From Silicimonas algicola (GTDB lineage Bacteria > Pseudomonadota > Alphaproteobacteria > Rhodobacterales > Rhodobacteraceae), in assembly GCF_003148765.1 (NCBI RefSeq), contig NZ_QGGV01000001.1, positions 1 to 64,000 on the forward strand: a DNA stretch of 64,000 nt. Reading direction: 5' to 3'. Below are positions 10,148-18,270 of this stretch, piece by piece. Each line of letters starts with the position of its first letter. The first letter of the stretch is position 1. Position numbers and translations under genes: made by a program. The notes under the pieces are model-generated. The model did no database searches. It was given only the letters and a program-made list of their open reading frames with translations, and had not been told where the DNA came from.

Positions 10148-10525
10148 TCAGCGGGAACCGTCCTTCGGCAGCGACTGCGCGAGCCCGTCCGTTTTTTTTA
10201 AGCGGGTCTTGTCCAGCGCCTCCTTGAGGATCTCGACCTCCAGCGTCTTGCGGCCAAGCTGTCGCGCAAGCTCGCGGATGCGCTCCTCCATCTGCTGAAC
10301 GGCGCGGTTGCTGGTCACGTCGTCATCCTCGGACACGGCAACGGCTCCTCCATCCAGCATCAGGCGGCGCCAACGATACAGCAGGTTCGGCGCAACGCCA
10401 TTTCGGCGCGCCACGACCGAGATGCTGCTACCTTCCTCCAGCGTCTCCTCGACGATCCGAAGCTTCTCGCCCGCGGATCAGCGGCGCCGACGGCCGCCAT
10501 CAGTGATGATCTCTATCTCAGACAT
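10148..10525 (-). pseudogene. IS3-family orfA with a nonsense codon
   Basis: Full orfA would start at ATG 10525 (MSEIEIITDGGRRRR) and continue into SAGEKLRIVEETLEEGSSIS and then VVARRNGVAPNLLYRWRRLM, the helix-turn-helix, followed by the leucine-rich RIRELARQLGRKTLEVEILKEAL. A TGA interrupts it right after RRRR, where related proteins have Trp, so a TGG-to-TGA change is the simplest explanation. The ORF from ATG 10414 is only the downstream remainder. The 3' end holds T-A8-C (10192-10199 on the plus strand as T8), a plausible frameshift site joining orfA to orfB. Confidence 0.85.
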
Positions 10526-10571
10526 AAGCACGTGCTCAGGCATACGCCTAAGCCTCCATGGCTATGCCCAA

Positions 10572-10599
10572 GTGCCCGGTCGAAACGGGGGCAAGTTCA
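10572..10599 (-). repeat. Terminal inverted repeat of the IS2-group element (orfA side)
   Basis: Read on the minus strand it begins TGAACTTGCCCCCGTTTCG. It pairs with 9308-9334, and CGGCG follows immediately outside. Confidence 0.85.
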
Positions 10600-11058
10600 C
10601 GGCGATTGGATCGCGGTGAATCCTCTGCACCACGCTACGCACGCGAACCCGCCGGTAAGGACAGAGTGTTGTCATGCATGTATTCGTCGCATTTGCACTG
10701 ACGCCTCGACGCTTCCTTCGCGCCAAGACGCCTCTGGTCGGGTGCGCGGGCTTGTCTTGACGTTACATCAGGTGGAGGGCAGACATGATCTTTCCTTCTT
10801 GCGCTATATCTGCGCCTCGTCCGCGTTCACCGGCGATCAGGACCTTGACCCGGTCGCCCGCGGCGGCTCTGGAGACATCCGCACAATCGTGAGCTCCTCA
10901 GTTCCGATCGATGACTCTCGAGCGTCCTACACTGCAGAAGGATCCGAGATCCGCGAGCGCGTGAAGCTTTCTTCAGGTGCAAGCAGCTCCTAAGCGTTGA
11001 ACGCTTGGAACGGACCTAGTAGCGTGTGCCCAGTTGCTCATTTGAGGACGACTAGTAC
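10600..11058. other. Gene-poor stretch right of the IS
   Basis: An open frame on the plus strand runs through here to 10993, but I recognise no domain. It is in frame with an ORF on the other side of the IS when the element and one target repeat are removed, so it may be the 3' part of an interrupted gene. Confidence 0.4.
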
Positions 11059-12093
11059 ATGTCCATGCCACCCTTAGCTGTACTGACTTTGGCTTTGGCA
11101 TCATTGATTCCGAGTTGCACCCCGCCTTCGATGGAGGAGGAGGGAAAAACGACGGCAGCTTCTCAGCGCCCGATCAAAGAGACGACGTCGAGCTATACTC
11201 GTCCCTACGGTCGAAATGCTCCTTGGAACGTGCCGGTGGCTGGTTTGCCGCGGCATCCAGAAAACGAAAAATACGCTGACCTTCTGTGGTTCAAAGCATC
11301 CGACAGGCCGGGTAACTTCAACATTCGAATGCAAGAGTATACGTATCCGGTATATTCGACGAAGGACGCGACAGGGTTTTTTCCAGTGGAAACTGACTGG
11401 CCATCGAACCTGCATGAAAAACTAATACCTTGGAATCCAGCTTGGCGTCCTGCGCCTGGCAGCGACGCGCAAGTAATCGTTTTGGATGTCGAAAACGGGA
11501 AGGAGTGGAACCTCTATAAAGTAAAAATGCCCTTTGACGGTGTGATCAGGGCGGTCAACGCGAACCTTGTACCCGGTGACTACCGGACGAGGGTCGAAGG
11601 TTTTGCGCCATCTCGGGGAGTTGGCATCCCCTATTTGGCCATGCTCGTTCGACCGGAAGAAATCGTTCAAGGCAGCATCGATCACGCCTTGTCTATGCCG
11701 ATTCGGAACCCCAGCGGACAGTACTATGTGCCTCCTGCAACGAAACTTGAGAACGCGACAGGAGAAGTTGGGATTCCCGAGGGCATGCGGTTTGCGATTG
11801 ATGTGACCGATGATGAGATAGAGGAGTGGGTGTCCGGTCTCGACGTCCCTCTTTCCCAGAAGAGAGCAGCTCGCATAATTGCCAGCGCGCTTCGTGACTA
11901 CGGTTGGTTCATTACCGATGTGTCCGGAAGTGCAGGCTTCCAATTCGAGTCCTTGGTGTCCGCGGACGATGATTGGGAGCGTGTCGGCCTTGACGTCGTC
12001 CGCCGTGGCTACGCGGTCTATCCGCGCGACCTCCTCGACGGGCTGATCACGCGCGACCGTGTGTATGTCATCGTCGACAGCGAGAAGTACTGA
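11059..12093 (+). CDS. Large hypothetical lipoprotein
   Basis: Protein of 344 residues with a lipoprotein-type N-terminus: hydrophobic LAVLTLALASLIPSC, with Cys about residue 20, followed by a low-complexity Ser/Thr/Glu linker. The mature part has aromatic-rich motifs (PYGRNAPWNVPV, RPGNFNIRMQEYTYPVY) and a later segment, GVGIPYLAMLVRPEEI then IDHALSM, ending with RDYGWFITDVSG. That Ile-Asp-His-Ala-Leu pattern recurs in secreted proteins of unknown function in bacterial glycan loci; I do not assign an enzyme. ATG 11059 is preceded by GAGGACG at suitable distance. Its location inside the exopolysaccharide locus suggests a role in export, anchoring or trimming of the polymer, which is inference only. 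Confidence 0.75.
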   Translation: MSMPPLAVLTLALASLIPSCTPPSMEEEGKTTAASQRPIKETTSSYTRPYGRNAPWNVPVAGLPRHPENEKYADLLWFKASDRPGNFNIRMQEYTYPVYSTKDATGFFPVETDWPSNLHEKLIPWNPAWRPAPGSDAQVIVLDVENGKEWNLYKVKMPFDGVIRAVNANLVPGDYRTRVEGFAPSRGVGIPYLAMLVRPEEIVQGSIDHALSMPIRNPSGQYYVPPATKLENATGEVGIPEGMRFAIDVTDDEIEEWVSGLDVPLSQKRAARIIASALRDYGWFITDVSGSAGFQFESLVSADDDWERVGLDVVRRGYAVYPRDLLDGLITRDRVYVIVDSEKY

Positions 12094-12276
12094 GTGACGC
12101 TGGACCGGCACTCCGGCGGCTGGCTACTGGAGGTTTGCTCCAGCACTCAGAATCGATCTACCTAAGAATGGTAGCTCCTTACATCCAGTTGAACATGATG
12201 TGATCCCCTGAAACGCCCCCGATTTTCGTTAGAGTTTCCGCATCGAATCCCTGGCTGGGAGATGAGCGGAGTGCCC

Positions 12277-12560
12277 ATGAAGGCCAGCAAGTTCACGGAC
12301 GCGCGAGACAGGCGTGCATCATCAAGCAGGCTGAAGACGGGACGCCTGTCGCGGAAGTCTGTCGCAAGGCCGGGATCAGCTCGGCGACGTTCTTCAATTG
12401 GAAGAAGAAGTATGCGGGCCTGATTCCGTCCGAGATGAAGTGCCTTCGGGAAATCGAGCAGGAGAAAGCCTGTCTGAAGAAGATCTTCGCGGACTTGTCG
12501 CTCGACAAGGAGATGCTTCAGGACGTCATGAAGCGAAAGCTCTTCGCCATTGTCGCTTAG
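12277..12560 (+). pseudogene. IS3-family orfA, frameshifted
   Basis: ATG 12277 gives MKASKFTDA, the normal family start, then the frame breaks near 12300. In another frame the protein resumes as CIIKQAEDGTPVAEVCRKAG, then ISSATFFNWKKKYAGLIPSE (helix-turn-helix), and ends with LKKIFADLSLDKEMLQDVMK before TAG at 12558-12560. Confidence 0.85.
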
Positions 12561-12575
12561 ACCAATGACGCAACA

Positions 12576-12914
12576 ATGGCGACCCTGCCCGGAAGAGGGC
12601 GCTGGTCGACGAGATGCGGCGGATTGGCAGGTGTCGATCCGCCGGGCATGTGCGGTGAGGTGATCGGGTTCGATCCGAGAACCTACCGGCACACGTCTCG
12701 TCGGCCCGGTCAGGCCGCGTTGGAACAGCGCGTCAACGGCCGGTTCCGGGCGCAATGTCTGTCCGCTCACTGGTTCATGAGCCTTGAAGATGCGGCCGAA
12801 AAGTTGGAGGCTTGGCGTAGAGACTACAACGAGGAACGGCCCCATGGTGCGATCGGGAACAAGGTCCCGGCAGCGCTGATGAAACCGGCACAGGCATCCA
12901 GCCCGTGTGTCTGA
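12576..12914 (+). pseudogene. IS3-family orfB fragment
   Basis: Only pieces of the DDE transposase remain: near the start, FDPRTYRHTSRRPGQAALEQ from the N-terminal part, then directly FRAQCLSAHWFMSLEDAAEK and LEAWRRDYNEERPHGAIGNK from the C-terminal end. The central catalytic region is missing, so the copy has a large internal deletion. Confidence 0.85.
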
Positions 12915-13163
12915 TCGAAGGGCGGAAACTCCGACAACGGCTGAGGGCGCGTTGGGTAGCACATCAACCCCTGAACAGAACTAACTTATGAACGAGGACA
13001 ATACGGGGAGCAGGTCAGTCCGGATCGCGCTCCCCAGGGCAAGATCCGGTGGTACTTGGCCCTCCAGGTTAGTGCGGCCGTCTGGCCCGGACGCCCCTTG
13101 AAGTTCCGATGGCGGGGCTTTTCCCCCGCGATGCTCTCCGTCATAGGCCGGCGATACCGGGTG

Positions 13164-15638
13164 TCACTGCTCCCTCAGAACGCCCTTTTTCCTGTGCTGC
13201 TGAAGAAGCCAGCGGGTGAAGAACTCCCAGCAGATCCAAGATACGACACCCACCGCGAGCGAAACGACCATGTCCAAAAGGTAGTTATCGACCATCAGCA
13301 CCCGTCGGAGTACCGGCGGGACGTACCAGTGCGTGATGTATATGAAGAGCGATGCGCCTCCGATCCAGTACGCAGCCAAATTCAAGGGAACAGGAAGCGG
13401 GATGCGTTCGAAGAGTAGAAGCAGTAGTGCACCCGCCCACACCCAGAAGGGGCCGTGATAGATGTATTCGGCCCGATCAACAAAGCCCCAGACCAGGAGC
13501 GGGGAAAGGAAGGCTGCTATCCCGACACCAATTTTCAGTTTAGCTGTATCTGCCTGCTCAAGCATCCACCCCAACAAGAATAGCCACAGCAACATATGCG
13601 GAAGGTGATCCTTCAGGGCAGAAGTGTCCCATACGGTGGGGGCAACCATAGCGACAATCACCGAGATCAGAAAGAAGGCGACAGTGAATCTTCGGAGCCC
13701 CGACCGAACTGCTTCACGGACAATCTGAAACGCGAAGACAAGCGACAGAAAGAGAAGAATCTGTATGAGGACCTCAACATACCATGTCAGCGCCCGCCAA
13801 TTATCCTGTACGAAAAAGTTCGAGACAAGCAGCAGGATGTCTGCAGAATAACCGATGACGGCCGTCTGGACAAGAAGGAGAACCAGGACGGTAGGGATGG
13901 CGATTCTTCTTGCGGACAAGAGAATGGAACGAACACTACCGTTCTCTATAACCTTCGGCAATTGAAAGCGAGAGAAGTTGTAGCCAGCGACAGCAAAAAG
14001 AAGAAATGTTGCCCCCCCGTAGCTGAACGGCGAGAAGTGAAACGCCACGATAAAGATGATGCAGAGAAACCTCAGGAAAATCGTGGTATCGACTGGCTTG
14101 ACCCACCCTTTGTGCGGTCGTATCGCCCCCAGCTCTGCAATGGTCAGTTCCTGCCAGTTCTTAGGAATGTTTCCCAGCTTCGACTCCAATGCCAAGGAAG
14201 CCTCGATATAGGTGAGCGAGTCGCCACCTAGGCCGACAAAGCTGTCGGTGCTTTTGACCGCGCGCCCGGGGAACATCGTTTTGTAGATCTCAAGAATTGA
14301 ATCCGGCTCGTCGAAAATCGGCATCTGCAGAAATCGTCGCCAGTCACCGCTCCGACGGTGGGTTTTCGAAGCGGAGCCTCGGCGCATCTCCTCATATTGA
14401 GTCGCAAGCGCGCCTCGGCGCAGTTTCCCCGTCGCCGTGATCGGGAAGTCGTCGACACGCATGACGTGGATGGAGGAACTTGCGCCGACACCCTGACCGC
14501 GCAGTTCCTCATCGACAGCAGCAGACACTTGCGCGTCGCTGATCGCGCAGTCCGTCTTGACGACTGCCAGCACGCCTTCGCCTCGTAAGGCGTCGGATAT
14601 GCGGCTTACTGCGAACGACTCCCCAATCCCGAGCGCGTCGGCCACCTGCTGCTGAACGAGGTCTGCCGAAATTTTCAGCCCGCCAAGATTTATGACGTCG
14701 TCGGCGCGACCCTTGAAGTACAGGACGCCTTCCCGAACTTCCCCCAGATCCCCCGTCGTAAACCATCCTGCTGCATCGACATTCGGAACGCGCCGACCAT
14801 TCTCGAGGCGCTCGGCGGCAACGTTCTCCCCGCGAATCCGGATACGTTGCTCTGGGTCTAGGCTGATCTCGACGTTACCGTATGGCCGTCCAACCGACGG
14901 CAGCATCTCGTCCGGCACACTGCTGATGTCGAGGAAGGTTGAACGTGAAGCCTCCGTGAGGCCGTAGTGCTGAACGATGGTCGCGCGAGGAAAAAGCTCT
15001 CTCATCTTGCGCTTTTCATCACCTGTCATCGACTGACTGCCGATCTCAATCCAGCGCACGCGGTCCCCTAGTGATCCGATCAACTCGGCGCGCTGCAGAA
15101 GCGTACGCCAAAGCGTAGGAACCGCAGAAATCGCGTTGATCTCGCCGTTGCGGAGCATCTGAGCGATCTCGAGCGGGTTGAACCCCACTTCTGGGACAAA
15201 CGAGCGGCCGCCGGCTGCGGCAACCGTCAAGCATCGCCCCAGCCCGAATGAATGGTGGACAGGAACCCCGATATACTCTCTGATCGAGTGGTCAATCTCC
15301 ATGAACTCGCACAACCGACGGCTCGTGTTCGACATGTTCCCGCGGGTGAGGACGATCCCCTTGGGTTCGCCCTGCGTTCCGGACGTGAAGGCGACTTGAG
15401 CAACAGACGAATCGCATGGCAATTCACCCTGGCGGCTAATCCAACCGGTTCGGTTCTTTGGAGTTATGACTTCTGTCACCTCGCAGGATCTGATACGCTC
15501 GACGTCTTCGGCAGAGCGAAGAGAGACAACGACCGTGCCATTCGATACCAGTTCAAAGAAACTTTCGAAGTAGTCGCACGAATTTCGAGCAACCAGTCCA
15601 ACTACGCGTGCGTCAACACCAAGGATGTGGATTACCAT
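13164..15638 (-). CDS. Adenylation-carrier-membrane acyltransferase fusion
   Basis: An 824-residue three-domain protein. Residues about 1-415 are an AMP-forming ligase: FTSGTQGEPKG (84-94), YGLTEA (225-230), TGDLG, GRADDVINLGGLKIS (310-324) and TATGKLRR with the catalytic Lys (401-408). Residues about 445-510 are a carrier domain with GLGGDSL (469-475), whose Ser takes phosphopantetheine. From about 518 on it is a polytopic membrane domain starting RFLCIIFIVAFHFSPFSYGG, the pattern of acyltransferase-3 (OafA-like) enzymes. Inferred activity: activate an acid, load it on the carrier, and transfer it across or at the membrane to a glycan. The ligase lacks roughly the first 50-60 residues usual for the family; ATG 15638 follows a GAAGAG site and the upstream stop is only 21 bases away. 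Follows the GMC oxidoreductase gene in one operon. Confidence 0.85.
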   Translation of the reverse strand: MVIHILGVDARVVGLVARNSCDYFESFFELVSNGTVVVSLRSAEDVERIRSCEVTEVITPKNRTGWISRQGELPCDSSVAQVAFTSGTQGEPKGIVLTRGNMSNTSRRLCEFMEIDHSIREYIGVPVHHSFGLGRCLTVAAAGGRSFVPEVGFNPLEIAQMLRNGEINAISAVPTLWRTLLQRAELIGSLGDRVRWIEIGSQSMTGDEKRKMRELFPRATIVQHYGLTEASRSTFLDISSVPDEMLPSVGRPYGNVEISLDPEQRIRIRGENVAAERLENGRRVPNVDAAGWFTTGDLGEVREGVLYFKGRADDVINLGGLKISADLVQQQVADALGIGESFAVSRISDALRGEGVLAVVKTDCAISDAQVSAAVDEELRGQGVGASSSIHVMRVDDFPITATGKLRRGALATQYEEMRRGSASKTHRRSGDWRRFLQMPIFDEPDSILEIYKTMFPGRAVKSTDSFVGLGGDSLTYIEASLALESKLGNIPKNWQELTIAELGAIRPHKGWVKPVDTTIFLRFLCIIFIVAFHFSPFSYGGATFLLFAVAGYNFSRFQLPKVIENGSVRSILLSARRIAIPTVLVLLLVQTAVIGYSADILLLVSNFFVQDNWRALTWYVEVLIQILLFLSLVFAFQIVREAVRSGLRRFTVAFFLISVIVAMVAPTVWDTSALKDHLPHMLLWLFLLGWMLEQADTAKLKIGVGIAAFLSPLLVWGFVDRAEYIYHGPFWVWAGALLLLLFERIPLPVPLNLAAYWIGGASLFIYITHWYVPPVLRRVLMVDNYLLDMVVSLAVGVVSWICWEFFTRWLLQQHRKKGVLREQ

Positions 15639-15659
15639 TCCTATTTCTCTTCACCCAAC

Positions 15660-17087
15660 CTAGACCAGAGACCGCAAGTGGTCCGCTAAACGCAGGCAGA
15701 ACTGGACGATTGGCAATGTCGGGTTGCTGTAGCCGCCCGTCACAAAAACGGAGGATCCTGCCACGAACAGGTTTCGGGATCCGAAGACCTGGCAGTTCCG
15801 GTCGATGACACCAAAGCTTGGCGAAGACGACATGCGTGTCCCGCCCATGTGGTGATTGCCGGCGAGGAGGTCATTCGTGGGATAGTCGGAGTTATTGAGA
15901 AGCCATTCGCTGACCTGGATTCTTCCCAGATCCTCTTCCAAGAGCCATTGATTAAAGCGGGTCGCCGCCTCGACAATCGTGCGACGCTCGGTTGGACCCT
16001 TGGACCACCTCAACTCGACGTACGGTATGCCGAAGCGATCGACCTCGTCGCTCAGCCTGATCTCGTTCGACATCTCCGGTGCCTGCTCCCACGCAGCCCG
16101 AAGGTACACGCCGCAGACGAGGTTCTTGTCGGCCAAAGATGCCAGCCTTCGGCCAACTCCTGGAGCAACACAGAGGAGGTCGCGGATCAGGGCCTCTGTT
16201 CCTTCCACGACATTCGTCTCAAGGATCAGGCCGCACCCGAGGACTTGCGCTTCTTCCTGCGCTTCGCGGGCAAGGGAGTAGTATTTGCTCATGCGCGGTA
16301 TGGACGTGCTGACGACCGCTTGTCCGATCTCGAAGTGTGGGTGTTCCATCCAATACTTACCGATAGGCGTGTTGGCGCTGAAGAATCGTCCAGGATACTT
16401 CGAGGTGAACCACAGAAGATAGCGAGAGTTTTCTATGCCGCCCATCGCGAGCACGAAATGCTTTGCGGAGATACTTAATTCTCTTCCGGTGTATCCTACG
16501 AAAGCAGCTGATGTGACGTTGCCGTTCTCACCGCTCAGATCATTAAGATTGGCGTTCAAGTACAACGCAATGTTCTCTGACGCCGATAGCACTTCGATGT
16601 ACTTCTCACCAAATCTCACTGGTGGTGAGAATTGGAACTTCACACGTCGGAGGCCATGGCCCAGTTGATTCTGCTCAAACTCGAAATCATTCGGAATCTC
16701 CAGTATATCGCAGGCCTCTTCCAGATACGGTTCGAGATCCGAGTTGTCGATCGGCCAAGTATAGTGGGCTCCATGATGACCTCTATCGAAATCAACATCC
16801 TCGAAAGGTCGGCTCCAACCCGCCCAGTGGTTCGTCGTCCCGCCGAGGAAACGAAGGCGGGTGACATCAAGATCGAAATACGGATCTCCTGAAACACGGC
16901 CACGATACGCGTCTTGCGAGTCGACCGAGAAATCTCGGCCACCAGCCTCGCAAAGAGCAACACGAAGAGCCTTGTCTGAAAGGGACAGGGCGAGTGTTAT
17001 TCCAGCTGCGCCCGCGCCAACGATGCAGACGTCGTATCCGTCTTGCGCAACTGGACCGTCGGAAACGGTGTCTAGGTCAAAAAGCAT
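15660..17087 (-). CDS. GMC-family FAD oxidoreductase
   Basis: Flavoprotein of 475 residues. The Rossmann motif VCIVGAGAAGITLALSLSDK (residues about 20-39) binds FAD. FLGGTTNHWAGWSRPF follows the dinucleotide fold. The C-terminal GMC hallmark is clear: GNHHMGGTRMS, FVAGSSVFVTGGYSNPTLPI and a final helix. The family oxidises alcohols, sugars or polyols, passing electrons to oxygen, quinone or cytochromes; the substrate here is unknown. No signal peptide is visible on this chain. Its ATG overlaps the stop of a 42-residue ORF (TGATG), and its own stop is 21 bases before the adenylation-carrier-acyltransferase gene, so all three are probably co-translated. A role in making or modifying the group transferred by the fusion enzyme is a reasonable inference. 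Confidence 0.85.
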   Translation of the reverse strand: MLFDLDTVSDGPVAQDGYDVCIVGAGAAGITLALSLSDKALRVALCEAGGRDFSVDSQDAYRGRVSGDPYFDLDVTRLRFLGGTTNHWAGWSRPFEDVDFDRGHHGAHYTWPIDNSDLEPYLEEACDILEIPNDFEFEQNQLGHGLRRVKFQFSPPVRFGEKYIEVLSASENIALYLNANLNDLSGENGNVTSAAFVGYTGRELSISAKHFVLAMGGIENSRYLLWFTSKYPGRFFSANTPIGKYWMEHPHFEIGQAVVSTSIPRMSKYYSLAREAQEEAQVLGCGLILETNVVEGTEALIRDLLCVAPGVGRRLASLADKNLVCGVYLRAAWEQAPEMSNEIRLSDEVDRFGIPYVELRWSKGPTERRTIVEAATRFNQWLLEEDLGRIQVSEWLLNNSDYPTNDLLAGNHHMGGTRMSSSPSFGVIDRNCQVFGSRNLFVAGSSVFVTGGYSNPTLPIVQFCLRLADHLRSLV

Positions 17088-17215
17088 CAGAAATCCTCAG
17101 CCTTCAGGATCCATCGGTTCGCGGTGACCTGGCCATTTCCGATCCATAGGACCGAACCCACGCCGCTCGCGGAGAAAACAAAAGCAAGAAGTCTTAGGGC
17201 ATGTCTGCGTTTCAT
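17087..17215 (-). CDS. 42-residue N-terminally hydrophobic peptide coupled to the GMC enzyme
   Basis: A short ORF with ATG at 17215 after GGTGG and a stop that overlaps the GMC start as TGATG. It encodes MKRRHALRLLAFVFSASGVG, then a short hydrophobic end and a polar tail finishing ILKAEDF. A basic twin-Arg start followed by one hydrophobic helix looks like a signal anchor, possibly Tat-like. Small membrane or Tat-borne partners are known for some membrane-bound GMC dehydrogenases, but I see no clear homology. Its own start overlaps the stop of an upstream fragment (VDSVMRDALLAACNPKRSEQ, stop at 17212), apparently the tail of a lost gene. Confidence 0.5.
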   Translation of the reverse strand: MKRRHALRLLAFVFSASGVGSVLWIGNGQVTANRWILKAEDF

Positions 17216-17403
17216 AGCGCCACCATGTACCGTTTCTGTTCAGAGCGCTTCGGGTTGCACGCGGCCAGCAAAGCGTCGCGCATGACGGAATCGACGTCGT
17301 GCTATTGAGCATGACGACACCTAGGCATTTCAACAAGAGGCGATAACAGGTACACTTGCGGGGAGCATCAATCCCTCCTCCAGCCCAATATACGCTTGTA
17401 CGC

Positions 17404-18249
17404 CTAGGACTTTTGCATCCACTCGGTCGAGCCGAGGGAATGCTTGATGTCTCTGCGCGCCTCAGCGTGCGTGATCCGCGGGAACTCGTCCGTGAGGCCT
17501 GACATCACCATCAATAACTCTGAAATTGTCGTACCACGGCCGCTGGCTGCGTTAACTTAGGGACCTTCACGCGGTCGCAGCATCGCGGCCACGAGGGTTT
17601 CGACAACATCGGAGACGTGGATGTAGTCTCGCGACTGAGAACTTTCGCCGTAGATCACGAAGGGCTCGTCTCGTCTGGGCTTGGAACGAAAATCGAAAAC
17701 ACGCCGGAGTATGGTGAGGGCGGATCCTGGCCCGTTCCTAGGTTACTGAAGGGGCGTTTGCCGACCGTCGGGGCCATGAACGCGCGCGGTGACCGCAGCG
17801 CGAAATTCGCTCCCCAGCTTGTCGACGCCATAGGCGGTCAGAGGAGCCGGTGTCACTGGCTCTGCAAGCTGCAGTTAGGCATTGCCCCCGCACACTGCTG
17901 CGGATGAAGCGTACACGACGTGCCCGACCTTGCTCCGGGCGGCGACTTCAAAAACGATCGCCGAACCCGACTGACTTGTATGATGGCTCTTGCTCCAGCG
18001 CCTGTTGCTAGGTCCCACGGAGGCGACGGCAGCGAGGTGAAAAACAACGTCTGAAGAACTGTTTGCAGCCTCGACATCATCGGGCTTCCGGACGTCGCCT
18101 TCGAGAAGCTCGCATCCCGGAACGAGCTTCGTCAGAGCGCTGTTCGACAGATTGCCCAGTACGACCACCTCGTCGCCGGCCGCGAGGAGACATCTGGAAA
18201 GGTACCGACCAACAAAGCCGCAGCCGCAGGCGAAAAGGTATTGCGCCAT
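17404..18249 (-). pseudogene. NAD-dependent sugar epimerase pseudogene
   Basis: Extended SDR/UDP-sugar epimerase that no longer reads through. The start MAQYLFACGCGFVGRYLSRC has Cys in place of Gly in the nucleotide-binding loop. It continues with EVVVLGNLSNS, LLEGDVRKPDD, VFHLAAVASVGPSN and VVYASSAAVCGGNA, then stops at 17875. In other frames further left the rest is still readable: YGVDKLGSE, then GQDPPSPYSGV, then SQSRDYIHVSDVVE and finally RRDIKHSLGSTEW before TAG at 17404-17406. Several frameshifts and small deletions are therefore present. It presumably once supplied a nucleotide sugar for the adjacent polysaccharide pathway. Confidence 0.85.
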
Positions 18250-18270
18250 GATGCTTCCCTCTTCCAACAT

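Larger units (their letters stand above)
9308..10599 (-). mobile_element. IS3-family (IS2-group) insertion sequence, inactivated
   Basis: An element of 1292 bp bounded by imperfect inverted repeats sharing ACTTGCCCCCGTTT at their cores (9308-9334 and 10572-10599). It is flanked by the 5-bp direct repeat CGGCG (9303-9307 and 10600-10604), the target duplication size expected for the IS2 group. It carries overlapping orfA and orfB with an A8 run at the junction, typical of programmed -1 frameshifting. Both reading frames are damaged, so it is probably immobile unless helped in trans. Confidence 0.9.
12201..12965 (+). mobile_element. Remnant of a second IS3-family element
   Basis: A degraded element distinct from the IS at 9.3-10.6 kb. 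The left part carries TGATCCCCTG followed by orfA; the right part ends near CGGAAACTC and a poorly conserved repeat, so exact ends are uncertain. It has a frameshifted orfA and an orfB reduced to its start and last third. No target duplication could be assigned. Confidence 0.75.

Noticed and set aside
12162-12962. 266-codon minus-strand frame across the IS3 remnant
   Set aside because: It is antisense to recognisable orfA/orfB pieces.
13112-13129. GCGGGG/CCCCGC hairpin downstream of the fusion gene
   Set aside because: Only six base pairs, about 35 bases from the stop and no T-run; too weak to call a terminator.
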